Positions 20,246 through 31,295 of a stretch of DNA of 64,000 nt are shown here, piece by piece. The notes below the pieces were generated by a model. It did not search any database and had not been told where the DNA came from. It was given only the letters and a program-made list of their open reading frames with translations. Origin of the DNA: Dendrocalamus latiflorus (Eukaryota; Streptophyta; Magnoliopsida; Poales; Poaceae). The DNA lies in the NCBI GenBank assembly GCA_017311315.1, contig CM029640.1, forward strand, positions 33,169,092 through 33,233,091, in the 5' to 3' direction. Position 1 is the stretch's first letter, and every line of letters starts with the position of its first letter. A program made the position numbers and the translations under genes.

Positions 20246-22630
20246 CTATTGGAGTGAACTGATGAAGGAAGACGGGTCAGGAGGAGTGGGGATTGTGACG
20301 GATCCATCTAGCATCTGTGTCACCTTCAGCATGGTAGGCCGCATTGTTGGCTCCTCTTGGAGACACCATAGTGCCACAGCCACGAACCGCTCCACCTTCT
20401 TTATATTGAAGATTGCCTCATCATCGCCCTCGACCAACAAGTCAAGCCTCCCATTCCTGTAACAGTCATTTGCCCAATAAGTCAGTATTCCTCTCTCCTC
20501 GTCAGCAATTTCTAGCTCCACATTCCGTCTACAGCACACAAGCTCCAGCAAGATCACCCCAAAGCTATAAACGTCCACCTTGGCTGTGATTCCTATATTT
20601 TTGAACCACTCAGGTGCAACGTATCCTCGAGTTCCCCGGATCCCAGTGTTTGTCCGTGTCTGATTTGTCTTGAGCAACTTTGCTAGGCCAAAGTCCGAGA
20701 TCTTTGCCACAAGATTGTCATCAAGAAGTATGTTTTGGGGCTTTATGTCACAGTGGATTATTTGAGTGTTGCACTCCTCATGTAAGTAGAGGAGGCCTCT
20801 TGCCACCCCAAGTGCAACATGAACACGGAGATTCCAGGGTGGCCTGGCAGCACCAAATAGGAACCCACTCAATGAGCCGTTGGTCATGAACTCATACACT
20901 AGAAGCCTATCGTTTCCTTCACTACAGAAACCAAGCAACCGTACCAAGTTCCTGTGGAAGGTCCTTCCAATGGTTTGCACTTCAACAGTGAACTCCTTTT
21001 CAGTCTCTGGGAGCATCTTGTCGATTTTCTTGACTGCAATGCAAGTCCTAAACTCATCTTCCTGCTGGCCCTTGTATACAATACCAGATGCACCGCTACC
21101 CACCTCTTCACGAAAGCCATCTGTTGCCTTTTCAATATCCTTGTATGTGAATGCTCTAAGAGGCAATGCTCCAGAACTCATTGGTTGTGCCTGGGCTGTC
21201 TTCTTTCGTCTAATGGTACAGTAAGATCCAAAAAGAAGAATGGAGATTAGGAAAACAATCACAAGGACAGATGCTCCAAGGACTAGAGAACTTCCTAGTA
21301 TCCAATACTTCCTCTCTCTTTTCCATTTTTCAAAGTTACTGCTAAACTGTGACTGATAATTATTGGTCCTGGGAACTTTGAGAAAAACTGATCCCACTAT
21401 GTCACCGAACATTCCATTGGACAGAGGGCTCCTCTTTTTCCAGCAAGTACTGTTATAGTGCACTGCAGCCACACAGAAGCAATCGGTTAAGCAAAGTCTT
21501 TGGCAAGCATCCTCACTAATGGGGCTGTACAGCTCATAGTCGCCAAAAGGCCAATTGACATAGTTCATTGGAAGTAGATCGAACTGCTCAATGGATTCGG
21601 TCTCATCCAAGTCGCAGCTGTGCGGAGCAAATTCTTGCTTGCAACCTTTGTACCTCCTCTCATTGTCGATGAATGAGTAGTTTGGTGGGCACTCGCAGTC
21701 CACACTCTTGCTCGGGTTGAAGCTGCAATAGCTGTTGAACCCACAAGCACCACTGCCAATCTCTGCCGCAGCGACCTGACAGAAGTTCCGCGGGAGGAGG
21801 TCCATAACTCTCCACTCCATGTCCCACCCACTGCTCTGTGCTGCCTTCCGGGGGTACGCATATTGCCGGAACACACCATCCGAGTCAAGTGTGGCACGAT
21901 GGTAGAAGTCTCCTGGTGAGTCCAATGCTGCTGATGTGATTTTGAGCTTGTCGCCGCTATTCAAAGTGTAGTAGATCATGCCACTTGTGTTGAACACGAG
22001 ACTTGAGCCATTTCCACCCGTCTTGGAATCCCAGTATGGAGGATCATAGCGGGAACTGGAGGGGACAGCCACAGTGTAAAACCTCATGTTGCCATCAACC
22101 TCCACGCTGAGGACAAACCGGCCATCTGAGTAGTCCGTGTCCATCAGCCGGCTGCGGAGGACGGTCCCATTAAGCAGCACCTGGGAGGGCAGGATGGTGT
22201 CAGTTGGGGATGCAAAGCTCTGCCACTTGATGGATCCATCTTTGCCATAGAGCACGAAATTGCCGGTGTCGAGCATGCTGGCGTGGTGGACGTTGGTCAC
22301 CCGGGGGTTCCATATCTCCGTGTCGGCAGGGTCCCTCAGTGAAAACACCCCATCGGCGGTGAGCTGAAGTTGGGAGCCGGCTGGCACCGGTGTGTTGCCG
22401 TTGGCGTACCAAACAACAGTTTTGGCGTCGATGTTGTTGAACCAGATGGCGAGGAGGTAGAAAGAGATGTTGGTGTCAAGGGGGCGGAAGCCGAATGCGA
22501 ATTCACCGGAGGGTGAAATCCATGAGGTGTCCGGGCCTTTTGTGTTCAAAGTGGAGCCTAATGTTATGTTTTTCTGTGCTTGAGCATGCAAGGGGGCTTG
22601 GAGGAAGAGCAAGAGCAGCAGCAATGCCAT
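20246..22630 (-). CDS. G-type lectin S-receptor-like Ser/Thr kinase (LECRK-like)
   Basis: Single-exon receptor kinase of 794 residues from ATG 22630. The frame stays open 30 bp further upstream, but without an ATG, and only this start gives a clean signal peptide (MALLLLLLFLQAPLHA). Then come a bulb-type lectin domain (~25-140, WISPSGEFAFGF, MLDTGNFVL), an EGF-like Cys cluster (~284-330, CGFNSYCSF, CECPPNYSF), a PAN-like region (~340-420), a transmembrane helix (~443-470) and a kinase (~505-785). Kinase landmarks are GSGASGIVYKG, the AVKK lysine at 534, HCDIKPQN at 626-633, DFG at 646-648 and GTRGYVAPEW. HCD instead of HRD makes it a non-RD kinase, a class often linked to pattern recognition. 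Lectin receptor kinases of this group act at the plasma membrane, and close rice relatives act in insect and pathogen resistance. No break is seen. Confidence 0.93.
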   Translation of the reverse strand: MALLLLLLFLQAPLHAQAQKNITLGSTLNTKGPDTSWISPSGEFAFGFRPLDTNISFYLLAIWFNNIDAKTVVWYANGNTPVPAGSQLQLTADGVFSLRDPADTEIWNPRVTNVHHASMLDTGNFVLYGKDGSIKWQSFASPTDTILPSQVLLNGTVLRSRLMDTDYSDGRFVLSVEVDGNMRFYTVAVPSSSRYDPPYWDSKTGGNGSSLVFNTSGMIYYTLNSGDKLKITSAALDSPGDFYHRATLDSDGVFRQYAYPRKAAQSSGWDMEWRVMDLLPRNFCQVAAAEIGSGACGFNSYCSFNPSKSVDCECPPNYSFIDNERRYKGCKQEFAPHSCDLDETESIEQFDLLPMNYVNWPFGDYELYSPISEDACQRLCLTDCFCVAAVHYNSTCWKKRSPLSNGMFGDIVGSVFLKVPRTNNYQSQFSSNFEKWKRERKYWILGSSLVLGASVLVIVFLISILLFGSYCTIRRKKTAQAQPMSSGALPLRAFTYKDIEKATDGFREEVGSGASGIVYKGQQEDEFRTCIAVKKIDKMLPETEKEFTVEVQTIGRTFHRNLVRLLGFCSEGNDRLLVYEFMTNGSLSGFLFGAARPPWNLRVHVALGVARGLLYLHEECNTQIIHCDIKPQNILLDDNLVAKISDFGLAKLLKTNQTRTNTGIRGTRGYVAPEWFKNIGITAKVDVYSFGVILLELVCCRRNVELEIADEERGILTYWANDCYRNGRLDLLVEGDDEAIFNIKKVERFVAVALWCLQEEPTMRPTMLKVTQMLDGSVTIPTPPDPSSFISSLQ

Positions 22631-22714
22631 TGTTCTATACTGAGTCCCTGCTTCTGGCAAGTGGTAATGATTTTATGTGTATTCATGCGGCAATCGTCGC
22701 ATGCAAGCATCTGG

Positions 22715-22861
22715 GGCTTGGAAGTCTCAGAAAGACTCGGCCACTCAGGTGTCACTCTGCTGTTGAACTTTCAACATTCAATCTGGCTTGGAAGTCTCGG
22801 TTAGGATTGAAGACTTGGCCACTCAGGCGTCAGTCCGCTGTTGAACTTCCAGCATTCAATC
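22715..22861 (-). repeat. Direct repeat upstream of the receptor kinase
   Basis: Two tandem copies of a roughly 70-77 bp unit (GGCTTGGAAGTCTC ... GGCCACTCAGG ... CTGTTGAACTT ... CATTCAATC) at 22715-22783 and 22785-22861. They lie 85-230 bp upstream of the start codon, in the promoter or 5' leader. Confidence 0.75.
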
Positions 22862-22909
22862 GATGGTTTAGCTGGACGTTTCTGCTTTAAGCCGGCGACG
22901 GTAGGGAAG

Positions 22910-23640
22910 TGTCACACGGTTTGTTGTGGAATATGAGACCCTCTGCTCTGCACTGTTTCAGATTACCGGCCGACGATCTCTCACCGTGTCAGGTTGTAGT
23001 TCGTCGTTGTGGCGGATGTGGCTTGCTAATGAAGACGACGATCGTTTTCTTGTACTATGTCAAGCGAATAAATGCATGTGGACCTCGTCCAGGAAGACGT
23101 ATGTGTGTTTACTTTCTTCACGAGGATGCCAAGTCTGATACTAGTATCTAGACAGCAGGACCAAACATTTCCTGATGAGAAAGTGGATGTGACAGGATGC
23201 GAAGACGAAACAAGCGCCATGTGTCTTTGGTGGGTTTTTTAAGGGTGCGTTAATGATTTTTAATTATAATATGAACAATTATTTGAATTAAATATCGATA
23301 AACTGTTTTAAAAAAAATTGTCTTGATAAGTTGTTGTAGAAAGATAGCGAAAAAAATTATCTTATTTATTTATTTATTCGGAAGAAATAATAAGAAATAA
23401 GTAAAAAAGGGTTCTTTTGTTCGGCATGGACTTAACCCTTGCCGATGTTGGACCGATATCTCAGCATGGACTTAGTAGTCGGGTATGCTCCTCTGAATTC
23501 TGCACCAGCTAATGTAATCTCGATACGAATGCATGAAGAGGTTATTTTCCTACTCTCTTTCTTTTTTGAGAGGGAGGATGCATGACGACTCTCTGATGGT
23601 GATGGACGGTAACTGAAATGCTGTTCCAACTGGAGTATGC
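22910..23640. other. Spacer upstream of the receptor kinase
   Basis: No gene recognised. AT-rich between 23240 and 23410, including a TTTATTTATTTATT run. Confidence 0.4.
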
Positions 23641-23642
23641 TC

Positions 23643-23890
23643 CATTTGGAACGTAGGAATTTCCTCGAGTCACATGGGAATTGAGTTGTTTCTTGTGGAA
23701 TTCATGAAAGCTCAGACTCCATTTGCCATTTGCAACGTCCCCATCCACATGGAAATTGAGCCGTTTCCTGTGGAATTTCTGAAGGTCAGGCCCACTTGGA
23801 ACGGAGGAAATTTTCCTGAGTCACAAGGGAATTGAATTGTTACTTTGTGGAAGTTCCAGTAAAATTCTTGTGAAATTCATGTATTTCAAA
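23643..23890. repeat. Three degenerate copies of a GGAAT-rich MITE-like unit
   Basis: Units starting ATTTGGAACGTAGGAATTTC, ATTTGCAACGTCCCC and ACTTGGAACGGAGGAAATTT each continue with GGGAATTGAGTTGTTTC(T/C)TGTGGAATT-like sequence. The motif matches the MITE at 26108-26204 (TTTGGAATGCGGGAATT...GAACTGTTTCCTGCAA), so this looks like tandem remnants of that family. Confidence 0.5.
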
Positions 23891-23899
23891 GAGTCTCAA

Positions 23900-25430
23900 G
23901 GGCCGTGACATCTAAACATTCTAATGCACTTGCACAATGGATGATTATCTGTTTTTCAGAAACATCCTCTGATTTACATTAATAAAAATGCAAAGATAAA
24001 ATACATGAGTACCCAACTTTTACATTGAAGATATCCGATGAATAACTTGTTATTATCAAGTCCTTGAGTCGATGAACGTGCTAACTTTTTTTTTTATCTC
24101 CCTCGCCGAAAACTCCAGATATTTCAACAACAACAGGATTGTCGATGATCACGGAAGCAGGAGGTAGATTGTCAAGGATCTCTATGAATGCATAGGGCAT
24201 GTGCCTTGGTAGCAGTGTTGTTTATACGAAGAAAACCAGAGGAGATTTTTTTAAAACCAACTTGTCCTGGTAATGATTTTCGATGTAGGTGTCACCGTCG
24301 TCATCTAGATAAGTTTGTACAGCAAAACCCATCACAGGTAAAAGAAATCCAGCACAGAACCAGCCGATTAAAAAACTAGAATACCTTGATCTAGGAAAAA
24401 TACAAAAGAAACTAATGAAATCTAAAATTACTCTAGAAATTCTTGAGTCCCTCACCCACTCAACTCTAGCAATTATGTCGGAGAGGAAGGGAGAGGGGCT
24501 AGCGATGGAGGATGATGACAAAACTCCTAGCGGTGGCTAGGTTAGGAGATGGAGGCCAGTACAAGCACATAAGATGATTATTTGTTAGGCTGCAAAAAAT
24601 GGAAGCCCTACCAGCCAAACTGAACCTTGTCAAGATGTGTCACGATCATAAAAAACTCAGCACTCCCTATGGTCCTACATAAGCAATATCCATAGCATTA
24701 ATTAATACACCAACTAAGATTAGTGCTAAAGTGGATGAAAAATTAATGAAGAAAGAGAGGGAAGCAGTGTCTCATGCAAGTCATTGCTTGTGCACGCAAT
24801 CCAACACAAAAACATTAGCTAAAACATCCATTTGGGATGGAAGGGATGCTTACCGCATTATTTGTTGCGCCACTGCATTAAACAGTGCCATGCCCGCCAT
24901 GGACACTAACGACAATGGCATTGTGAGTTTGATAAGCACGCCTCCTCCCTAGCGCCATTGCTCCTTGGGCCTAATGAGTTTCGCTCATGCGATGAGCTTG
25001 CCGAGACCTTTCGCCCTTTGACCGCAACTGTAGGCTCACCTAGCTCAAGAACGCCACTGCATCAATCACCATTGCTAACCGTGGCCTACGTCCTAGCTTT
25101 GCACATGGTCCGTCTTGTGTTTGAGAGGAATAGGTCATGGTGTCTGCCCAAGTTAGCGGGGGATCCAGGTGTTTGCGCTCCCCCATGGCGGAAGTGGCAC
25201 CACCCCAGTAGGCCGGAGCGGCAGGCCTTGGCTGACCCCGACGAATAACGGCCGGGCCTTGATGGTTGCCTGCTACGGGCATCTCTGTGGGTCTGATAGC
25301 CTCTCTTGTCAACACTTTTTTTATTTTTTGCTCGCTTGCTTTGCATTTCGTTTTGTTTGCTATTTTCTCTGAGGCACGATGAAGCAAATAGGGAGGTCTG
25401 ACCCATACTTGGCAATACCACTCCGGTGAT
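23900..25430. other. Noncoding DNA, no recognised feature
   Basis: Mixed composition. Open frames near 24731-25248 have no recognisable protein. No TIR, LTR or RNA gene could be supported. Confidence 0.4.
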
Positions 25431-25435
25431 CACAC

Positions 25436-25815
25436 CGATTCGGTTCTTAGAATAATACATTCTAGTACCAAGTTATGCTGGTGTACCGTTTCAGACTTTA
25501 CTATACTAATATATATTATAAGTGTGTGTGTGCGTGTGTCTACGTATATACGCACCAAATTTTATTTGTATTATTACTCCAAATACATAGCACTAGGATC
25601 AAATAAAATATATAGTTCAATGAGTTCAATAAACGGTATTATCAATTCCACTGGTATTGAGGCCGGTATTGGCTTATTTGGTTTTTAGAATGATACATCC
25701 TGGTACCAACTTATACCGATATACCATTTCGGATTTTGGTATAATAGTATATATTATAAGTGTATGTATATGTTTACTTATATGCATACCAAATTTTATT
25801 TGTAATATTACGGTA
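25436..25815. repeat. Direct repeat of ~140 bp, two copies
   Basis: 25436-25575 and 25677-25815 share ATTATAAGTGTGTGT/ATTATAAGTGTATGT, ACCAAATTTTATTTGTA and the preceding TTAGAAT(A/G)ATACAT(T/C)CT(A/G)GTACCAA, in the same orientation, roughly 80% alike by eye, with about 100 bp between. Confidence 0.65.
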
Positions 25816-26054
25816 TCAATATGCCTGCTCTGAACTCTGAACTAACCTAGTTACAACTGGATTCGTAGGCTTGTACAATGTTTTTTCTTTCTTTTTTGCG
25901 AGGGATTCTCCAATATTTTTGTGACGCCTGTGCAACTCTCAGCACATAGCAGCCAGGGACCAACCTCTCTACATGACCTGGTCGCACAGGAAAAAATGTT
26001 AGCCGGGCGGCAGACAAATTGATAGTTTCGTGATCTTTGGCCAAATTTCAAACT

Positions 26055-26760
26055 AGGAAACATGTCTACACGGCACCCGTGGCGTGGGCCTGTAACTCCA
26101 GCCTTAAGGCCCTGTTTGGAATGCGGGAATTTTTTCCGATTCTTGCGGGAATTGAACTGTTTCCTGCAAAATTCCTGTGAAATTCCTCTGTTCCAAACAG
26201 GCCCTAAGAGGGCGAAGAGTTGGTGAGAGCAGGGCTGTTGTGTAACACAGGGCTTGAGCCTATGTCAAAGGGTCACCCGACCCCAGTCGAGCCCTCTAAG
26301 GTCACCGCCCGAGCAAAAAAGGCTTGGGCGGGGGTGGGCGGGTGTGTCAGTGTGTGAATTGTGGTTGGGTACTTGGGTTCCTCAGCCAAAGTTTGAAATA
26401 TTGGTGGATTCTTTTATACTGATGGTTTATAGCTTATGACGTAAATATTTAAATTCTGATTGTTCGCGATAGGTAGTACGCAGAGCAAAATAGTTGCATG
26501 TGATTTTGGTCGGTGCAGCTGAACTCAATATACTTTTTATTACAATTTTCTTATTGATCCTATATTTAAAAATATACTATTTAAAAACTAATTATTATAA
26601 ATAGTATAAACACAAATCAATTTTTAGCCCAAAAGGCCCGGCATGTCTCCTGGTGGGCTTCCACGGAGTGCCTTCTGAGCGGCGACTTCGTGGAGGATGG
26701 GTTCGCTCGCTGTTAAACCTCCTCTCTCACCTACTCTTTTTAGTATTATTATCCCATCCA
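26055..26760 (+). repeat. Dispersed LINE-like 3' repeat, copy 1
   Basis: Carries GGCGTGGGCCTGTAACTCCA, (with a MITE inserted) GGGCGAAGAGTTGGTGAG, and further on GGATGGGTTCGCTCGCTGTT then CTCTCTCACCTACTCTTTTT. The same ordered words occur at 27160-27620 and 51380-51700. See copy 2 for the reason for a LINE origin. Confidence 0.45.
26108..26204. mobile_element. 97-bp MITE, PIF/Harbinger-like
   Basis: The ends GGCCCTGTTTGGAA and TTCCAAACAGGCCC form an inverted repeat and are flanked by TAA on both sides (26105-26107 and 26205-26207), the 3-bp target duplication of Tourist-type MITEs. It interrupts the copy-1 repeat. Confidence 0.7.
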
Positions 26761-26999
26761 TTCGGGTGCTCCGAGAGGCAAACCTCCCTAAAATTTTCTA
26801 GCTTATGTAGTGGCGACTCTAAGATTGTGTTCCATATTGCTCCTTTTAATCTGATGTGTTACACTAATTTATTTGACCATAGAGCAATATATATGTTTTT
26901 CCACTTCTATCCTGGTATTATACCTCTTTACATCTTATTTTTAGAATCAACTATCAAACTTATCTATACGATATACCCTAGAAGCAAAGAGCTCGCAAG

Positions 27000-27665
27000 A
27001 CGGTGCAGCTCGCTTATTCTTCTTAAGATGCGATACATTTGGCTAGAAAGGAATGTAAGAGTGTTTAACAACAACTCTGTTTTTCCGGATTGGACATGTT
27101 TAGTCCCATACCGCTAACCACAAGTACGTCGACCCAGCTTAAATAGGCACACCTCACGAGCTGGATAGCCGGGCCCGGTGGCGCGAGCCTGTAACTCCTG
27201 TCTTCGGAGGGCTAAAGAGTTGGTGAGTGGCCCGGTCTGGTCCGGCAAATAATGTGGGCCGATAATTAATTATGTGGACCAGGCCTGGGTTGTGTGTTGG
27301 AGCCTGCGCTCAAAGCCCGAGGTCTCCCATAAGATGGGGTGGCTTTGGCTCGGAAAGTTCGCTGGATAGGCGAGGGTTCGGGGTGTCGCCGGGCTGCGCG
27401 CCCCGTGCGAGGACCGGAGGGATTTTGCTTGCATGTGATGCATGGCTCCCCGGTTGAGCCCGAAGTTGTTTCTTTCTGGGTTTCCATACGGGAGCGAGTG
27501 TGACTCGGGCACATGCGATGTGTCGAGGCTCCCTCGAGGTTGGCTGAATGAGGGGCCCCCATATGGTAGCTCTGGTTCGCGCGCTAACCCCCTCTCATCA
27601 ACTCTTTTGTTTTCTTTTTCTTTTTTTATAAAAAAGAAACTCATCCCCTCGCTAATTGGCCCGGA
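27000..27665 (+). repeat. Dispersed LINE-like 3' repeat, copy 2
   Basis: Begins with a short frame LLKMRYIWLERNVRVFNNN, which resembles the WKERNxRVF region near the C-terminus of plant LINE reverse-transcriptase proteins (zf-RVT region). It continues with TTTTTCCGGATTGGACATGT, CGCTAACCACAAGTAC, GGCGCGAGCCTGTAACTCC, GTTTCCATACGGGAGC and GGTTCGCGCGCTAACCCCCT. Copy 3 has the same words in the same order. The tail is T/A-rich (27600-27635). Confidence 0.5.
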
Positions 27666-28490
27666 CACTGACGAGTTACCCGGCCTGGGTTATCTTTGAT
27701 GTTTCTCGATAGTCACTACGAGAAAACTTTTAAGCAAGCACGAGAGACATCTGCTGGCTCCACCACTCTCCAGTCCGGACTCTCGACTACACCACTCCGC
27801 ATTCAAGCCATCGAGAGGCCCTCATGCTACCGGATTACAAGTCTATTGCTATCGACTTTCTCCTGGCATTTTTCCATCAGTTCAAAGTCCACTGCATTTA
27901 TGCTATCGGATTACAAGTCTAAGCATGGTTGTCGTGTCTTTACCCCTGTTCGTTCTCGTGCGAATCTTTACTATTACTAGCTAAATGTCCTTATTTGTTG
28001 CTAGGGATAAAAAAAAAAGTCGACGTTATGCCACCGAATCAATCAGGGCGCCAAGCCGAGCTCCAACTTAACTCCTCCTACTTCTTAATTAATGTAACTA
28101 CAGTTTACACATAGATATTCACGTAACATAGTCCAAAATACCTTCCCGAAAAAATCAAGTTAAAAAACAAAAGTCTATAATACCTTCATAAATTAACGAT
28201 CGAATTTTATTTCTACTACCGTCTTTCTACAACTAATATAATGTATTGTGAAAAATTCAAAAATAAATAGTAGTGGCCGAAAGAAGTAACTTTTAAAAGG
28301 AGACGGCGCTCGGTGAGAAAAGTGAGAGAGAGATGTATATATGAGATAGAGCGAAAGGAAAGGGACACATGATGCTCGCGTGACCCCTGTCTTATCCTTA
28401 AAGTAAGATAGAAAAAAAGAGAAGTAGAGAAACTACTTTTAAAAAACCTGAAATTTGTATTAGTTTTTAGTTTCACCAATTAAATCCAAT
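27666..28490. other. Noncoding, AT-rich
   Basis: A repeated word CTACCGGATTACAAGTC/CTATCGGATTACAAGTC (27828 and 27902) is the only structure noted. Confidence 0.4.
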
Positions 28491-28559
28491 ACAACCTCGC
28501 CAATGGGCACTACTCACGCCGTCAAACCCGACCTCGCCAAGAGGCGCTACTCAAATCTC

Positions 28560-29757
28560 ACCGCCTACGCTCTTGCAGGTGAAATCAACCGATCCTTGGT
28601 TTCTCTAAGCTAACTGGTGTACCTCGATCTTTCCCAGAATGATTTCGGCGAAGGGAGCATCCCGGAGTCCATAGGATCTCTCAAGAGCCTGAGGCATCTT
28701 GATCTTTCACATGATAATTTCCTCGAGACAAGCATCCGGGAGTTCATACAATCTCTCGAGAGCCTAAGGTGCCGTCCAGTTGAGCTAAAATAAACTGATT
28801 TATGATTAAAATTATACTGGCTGAAATTACACTGTAACTGATGGCGACTTATTTGGTGCAACTAAATTTAAAAAATTTAAAAATAGAAAAAACATGTTGG
28901 CCCATCACAGACAATACAAACGAATACAGGAAAAGAGAGCCAGCAAAAAAAATCAAAAAATTTAAAAAGCCAGAAAAAGACGAAATTTAAGAATATTGAA
29001 GAATAGGTTAGAAGTCAAAAATTCAAACCGAAATAAATGGGGCTAAGGCATCTTGATCTATCGTGGAATGATTTCGGCGGAGCGCCCATCCCCGAGTTCA
29101 TCGGATCTCTGGTGAACTTGAGACAATCTTGATCTGTCACATGCTGCTGTTTACGTGGGAGTTTCCCCGCAGCTTAGGAATCTGTCGAGACAAAGTTATC
29201 TCGACATGGGCTTTAACTACGGTACCACTGGTGATAATCTTCATTGGCTATCTCGTCTTTCTGCGTTGAAGTTCCTTGACATGTCCTCCTGGAATCTTTC
29301 TACAGCTCCAGATTGGCTGGAATCGTTGGCCATGCTTTCTTCCCTCGAGGAGCTCTCTCTAGCAAAGCCAAACAATGCATCAGACATCAAGCTGGTCGGT
29401 TGTGGGCTTCATTCCTGACGCTATCGGGAATTTGACTTCCCTCGCTTCCATGGATTTAAGTTACAACAATTTAGCGGGAGAACTTCCATTATCAGTTGGT
29501 AGTCTGTGCAACCTGCAGCGCTTAGATCTGCGCGGGAACAGCCTGTCAGAAGATATAACAAATGTAGGGAAGAACCTGGCGCATTGCACGAAGCAATTAG
29601 AGGAGATTGACTTTACCAGCAACAATCTGACCGGAAATGTTTCTGGTTGGCTTGAGCACATGAAGAGTTTGGTCGCACTTGGAACTCGGTGACAAAATTC
29701 ACTGTCCGGTCCTGTGCCAGACGACACCGGGGCACTGACGAACTTAAGGCTATTGGA
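28560..29757 (+). pseudogene. Broken LRR receptor-like protein gene (RLP, EIX/Cf type)
   Basis: Plant extracellular LRR units (LxxLxLSxNxFxGxxIPxxIG) are clear: YLDLSQNDFGEGSIPESIGS, LRHLDLSHDNF, LRHLDLSWNDFGGAPIPEFI, then LSALKFLDMSSWNLS and LTSLASMDLSYNNLAGELPL, and LQRLDLRGNSLS. The N-terminus is missing, an in-frame TAA follows VSLS near 28612, a 273-bp insertion splits it at 28770-29042, and there are frame changes near 29125-29155 and 29390. The last recognisable unit is RLLDLSYN near 29750, where a solo LTR begins. Proteins of this type bind microbial or peptide ligands at the cell surface. This copy is dead. Confidence 0.8.
28770..29042. mobile_element. 273-bp insertion in the LRR pseudogene
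   Basis: Flanked by CTAAGG at 28764-28769 and again at 29043-29048. LRR sequence (SLESLR / LRHLDLS) resumes on the far side, so this is a clean insertion. It is A-rich with AAAATTTAAAAA words and no clear terminal inverted repeat. Class unknown. Confidence 0.6.
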
Positions 29758-29769
29758 TCTTTCTTATAA

Positions 29770-30496
29770 CGAGGATATAATAATTATCTAATTATTATGT
29801 TATTATATTATCTGAGTATTCCTTTTATCGATAAGTGAGAGATTTTATAAGGTAGTCAGAAATCTTTTTATGACCACTCTTTAGTCGTAAGTCTTTCTAT
29901 GACCACTCCTTAGTCGTAAGCCTTTCTATAACCATTCCTTAGTCGTAAGTCTTTCTATCACCACATAGTCGTAAAGCCCTTCTATAACTATGTAAGTTAT
30001 GAGTTCTCATGCGACCACCTCGTGGTCGTAGACCCTCCTGTGACCAATCCATTTTCAACTAGCTTATCTTCGATGACTTAATACACCGTGGGTCTGATAA
30101 GACAGTTAGAACGTGCGCTTAATCCTAATAACTGCACATGATCTCTCTCTGAAAATAATCGTTGCACGACGAATGGGCCACCACGTCTCTCTGACAATAA
30201 CTTCCCCAGACGTTTATCTCCCGACGCGTTGAGACGTCTTTTAGCGTAGGACAACGGCTATCGTTTCGTCAACTATATAAAGGTTAATGCCAGAGAGAAA
30301 GAGATCGAACCACATCAGATGAGGAGATAGTGCTAGGCATTTCACATTACTTTTAGTTGTAATCAATTTCTCTCAGGAGAAGACCGAACCTGTATAAAAA
30401 TTCCCGTGTCTTCTCTCTGATGACTATAGTCTAGTCTTCTAAGAGATACCCTGAATCCAATAAATCATATGTAAGATTGGTATTAAAACACCGACA
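29770..30496 (+). repeat. Solo LTR, Copia-like
   Basis: About 700 bp, likely TG at 29798 to CA at 30496, though I found no matching TSD. It holds five tandem units of about 28 bp (CTTTCTATGACCACTCCTTA then GTCGTAAG) at about 29865-29975 and GCGACCACCTCGTGGTCGTA at about 30010. TATATAAAGG at 30274-30283 is followed by the typical leader and several TTCTCTCTG words, then polyadenylation-like AATAAATCATATG near 30460. It ends the LRR pseudogene. No internal retrotransposon sequence accompanies it. Confidence 0.6.
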
Positions 30497-31286
30497 ATGT
30501 GTTTCACAACTTTGATTTTTTTCTAGAATCACCATTGATGTTTACATGCAGGAGATCAATTAGGATCGACTTCTCTTTTTATTTAAGTAAACATGCATGC
30601 ATGCATATATAAATCTCTCCATGCATGTAGCTTCCCTAATTCCTTGCTTGTTAATTTCCTCTTACATATGCATATATGTTGGATCTTTGATCATGCATGA
30701 AGATGAAAATAACACTTAGCTTCGATCTTCGTTGCATCTATGCATACAGGAGTTGGATTCATTCACGTGCATAACTTGACGGTAGGAAGCTTTACGCGGT
30801 CTTTGTCTGCCTAGGTTATGTATCACATCTCGCATGTCAATACGGGTCCAACGTCGACGAGTGTGGGTTTGTGGGGGGAGGTGAACCGAGACAAGTTGGG
30901 TGACTCTGCGGCACAGCGAGGGATTAGACGGTGCCTGCCATTGCGCGGAGTGGTGGTCGTGGTTGAGTTTGAATTGTATTTGATATATGCTCTTTCTTTT
31001 AATCTGAGCTGTTATAACTTGGATCCATTAAATTAAAGGCTAGATGTTTTGCTTTTTGTGAGAATTTTTAGTATATTTTTTTCTTAGCAACTCTAAAAGA
31101 CCTATCATCGACTTTTAGTGATAAATAAATAGATGCGCTACTATTTATCAGCCGTTTCTATCAATCACTACTATTTATCAGCCATAGTCAAAAGTCATTA
31201 GTAAAAGCCAATATAAAAATACCTTATTTTGGTTAGGATCAGCAACGTTTAATGCAATGCAAAAAAAAACCTCTGCAGCTAGCTCT
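30497..31286. other. Noncoding spacer
   Basis: Contains GCATGCATGCATGCAT at about 30594-30610 and AT-rich repeats of CTACTATTTATCAGCC (31138 and 31169). No gene recognised. Confidence 0.4.
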
Positions 31287-31295
31287 GATGTACGA

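Noticed and set aside
25086..25460. 124-codon minus frame and overlapping plus frames near 25 kb
   Set aside because: No conserved motif, and equally long frames run on both strands across the same DNA.
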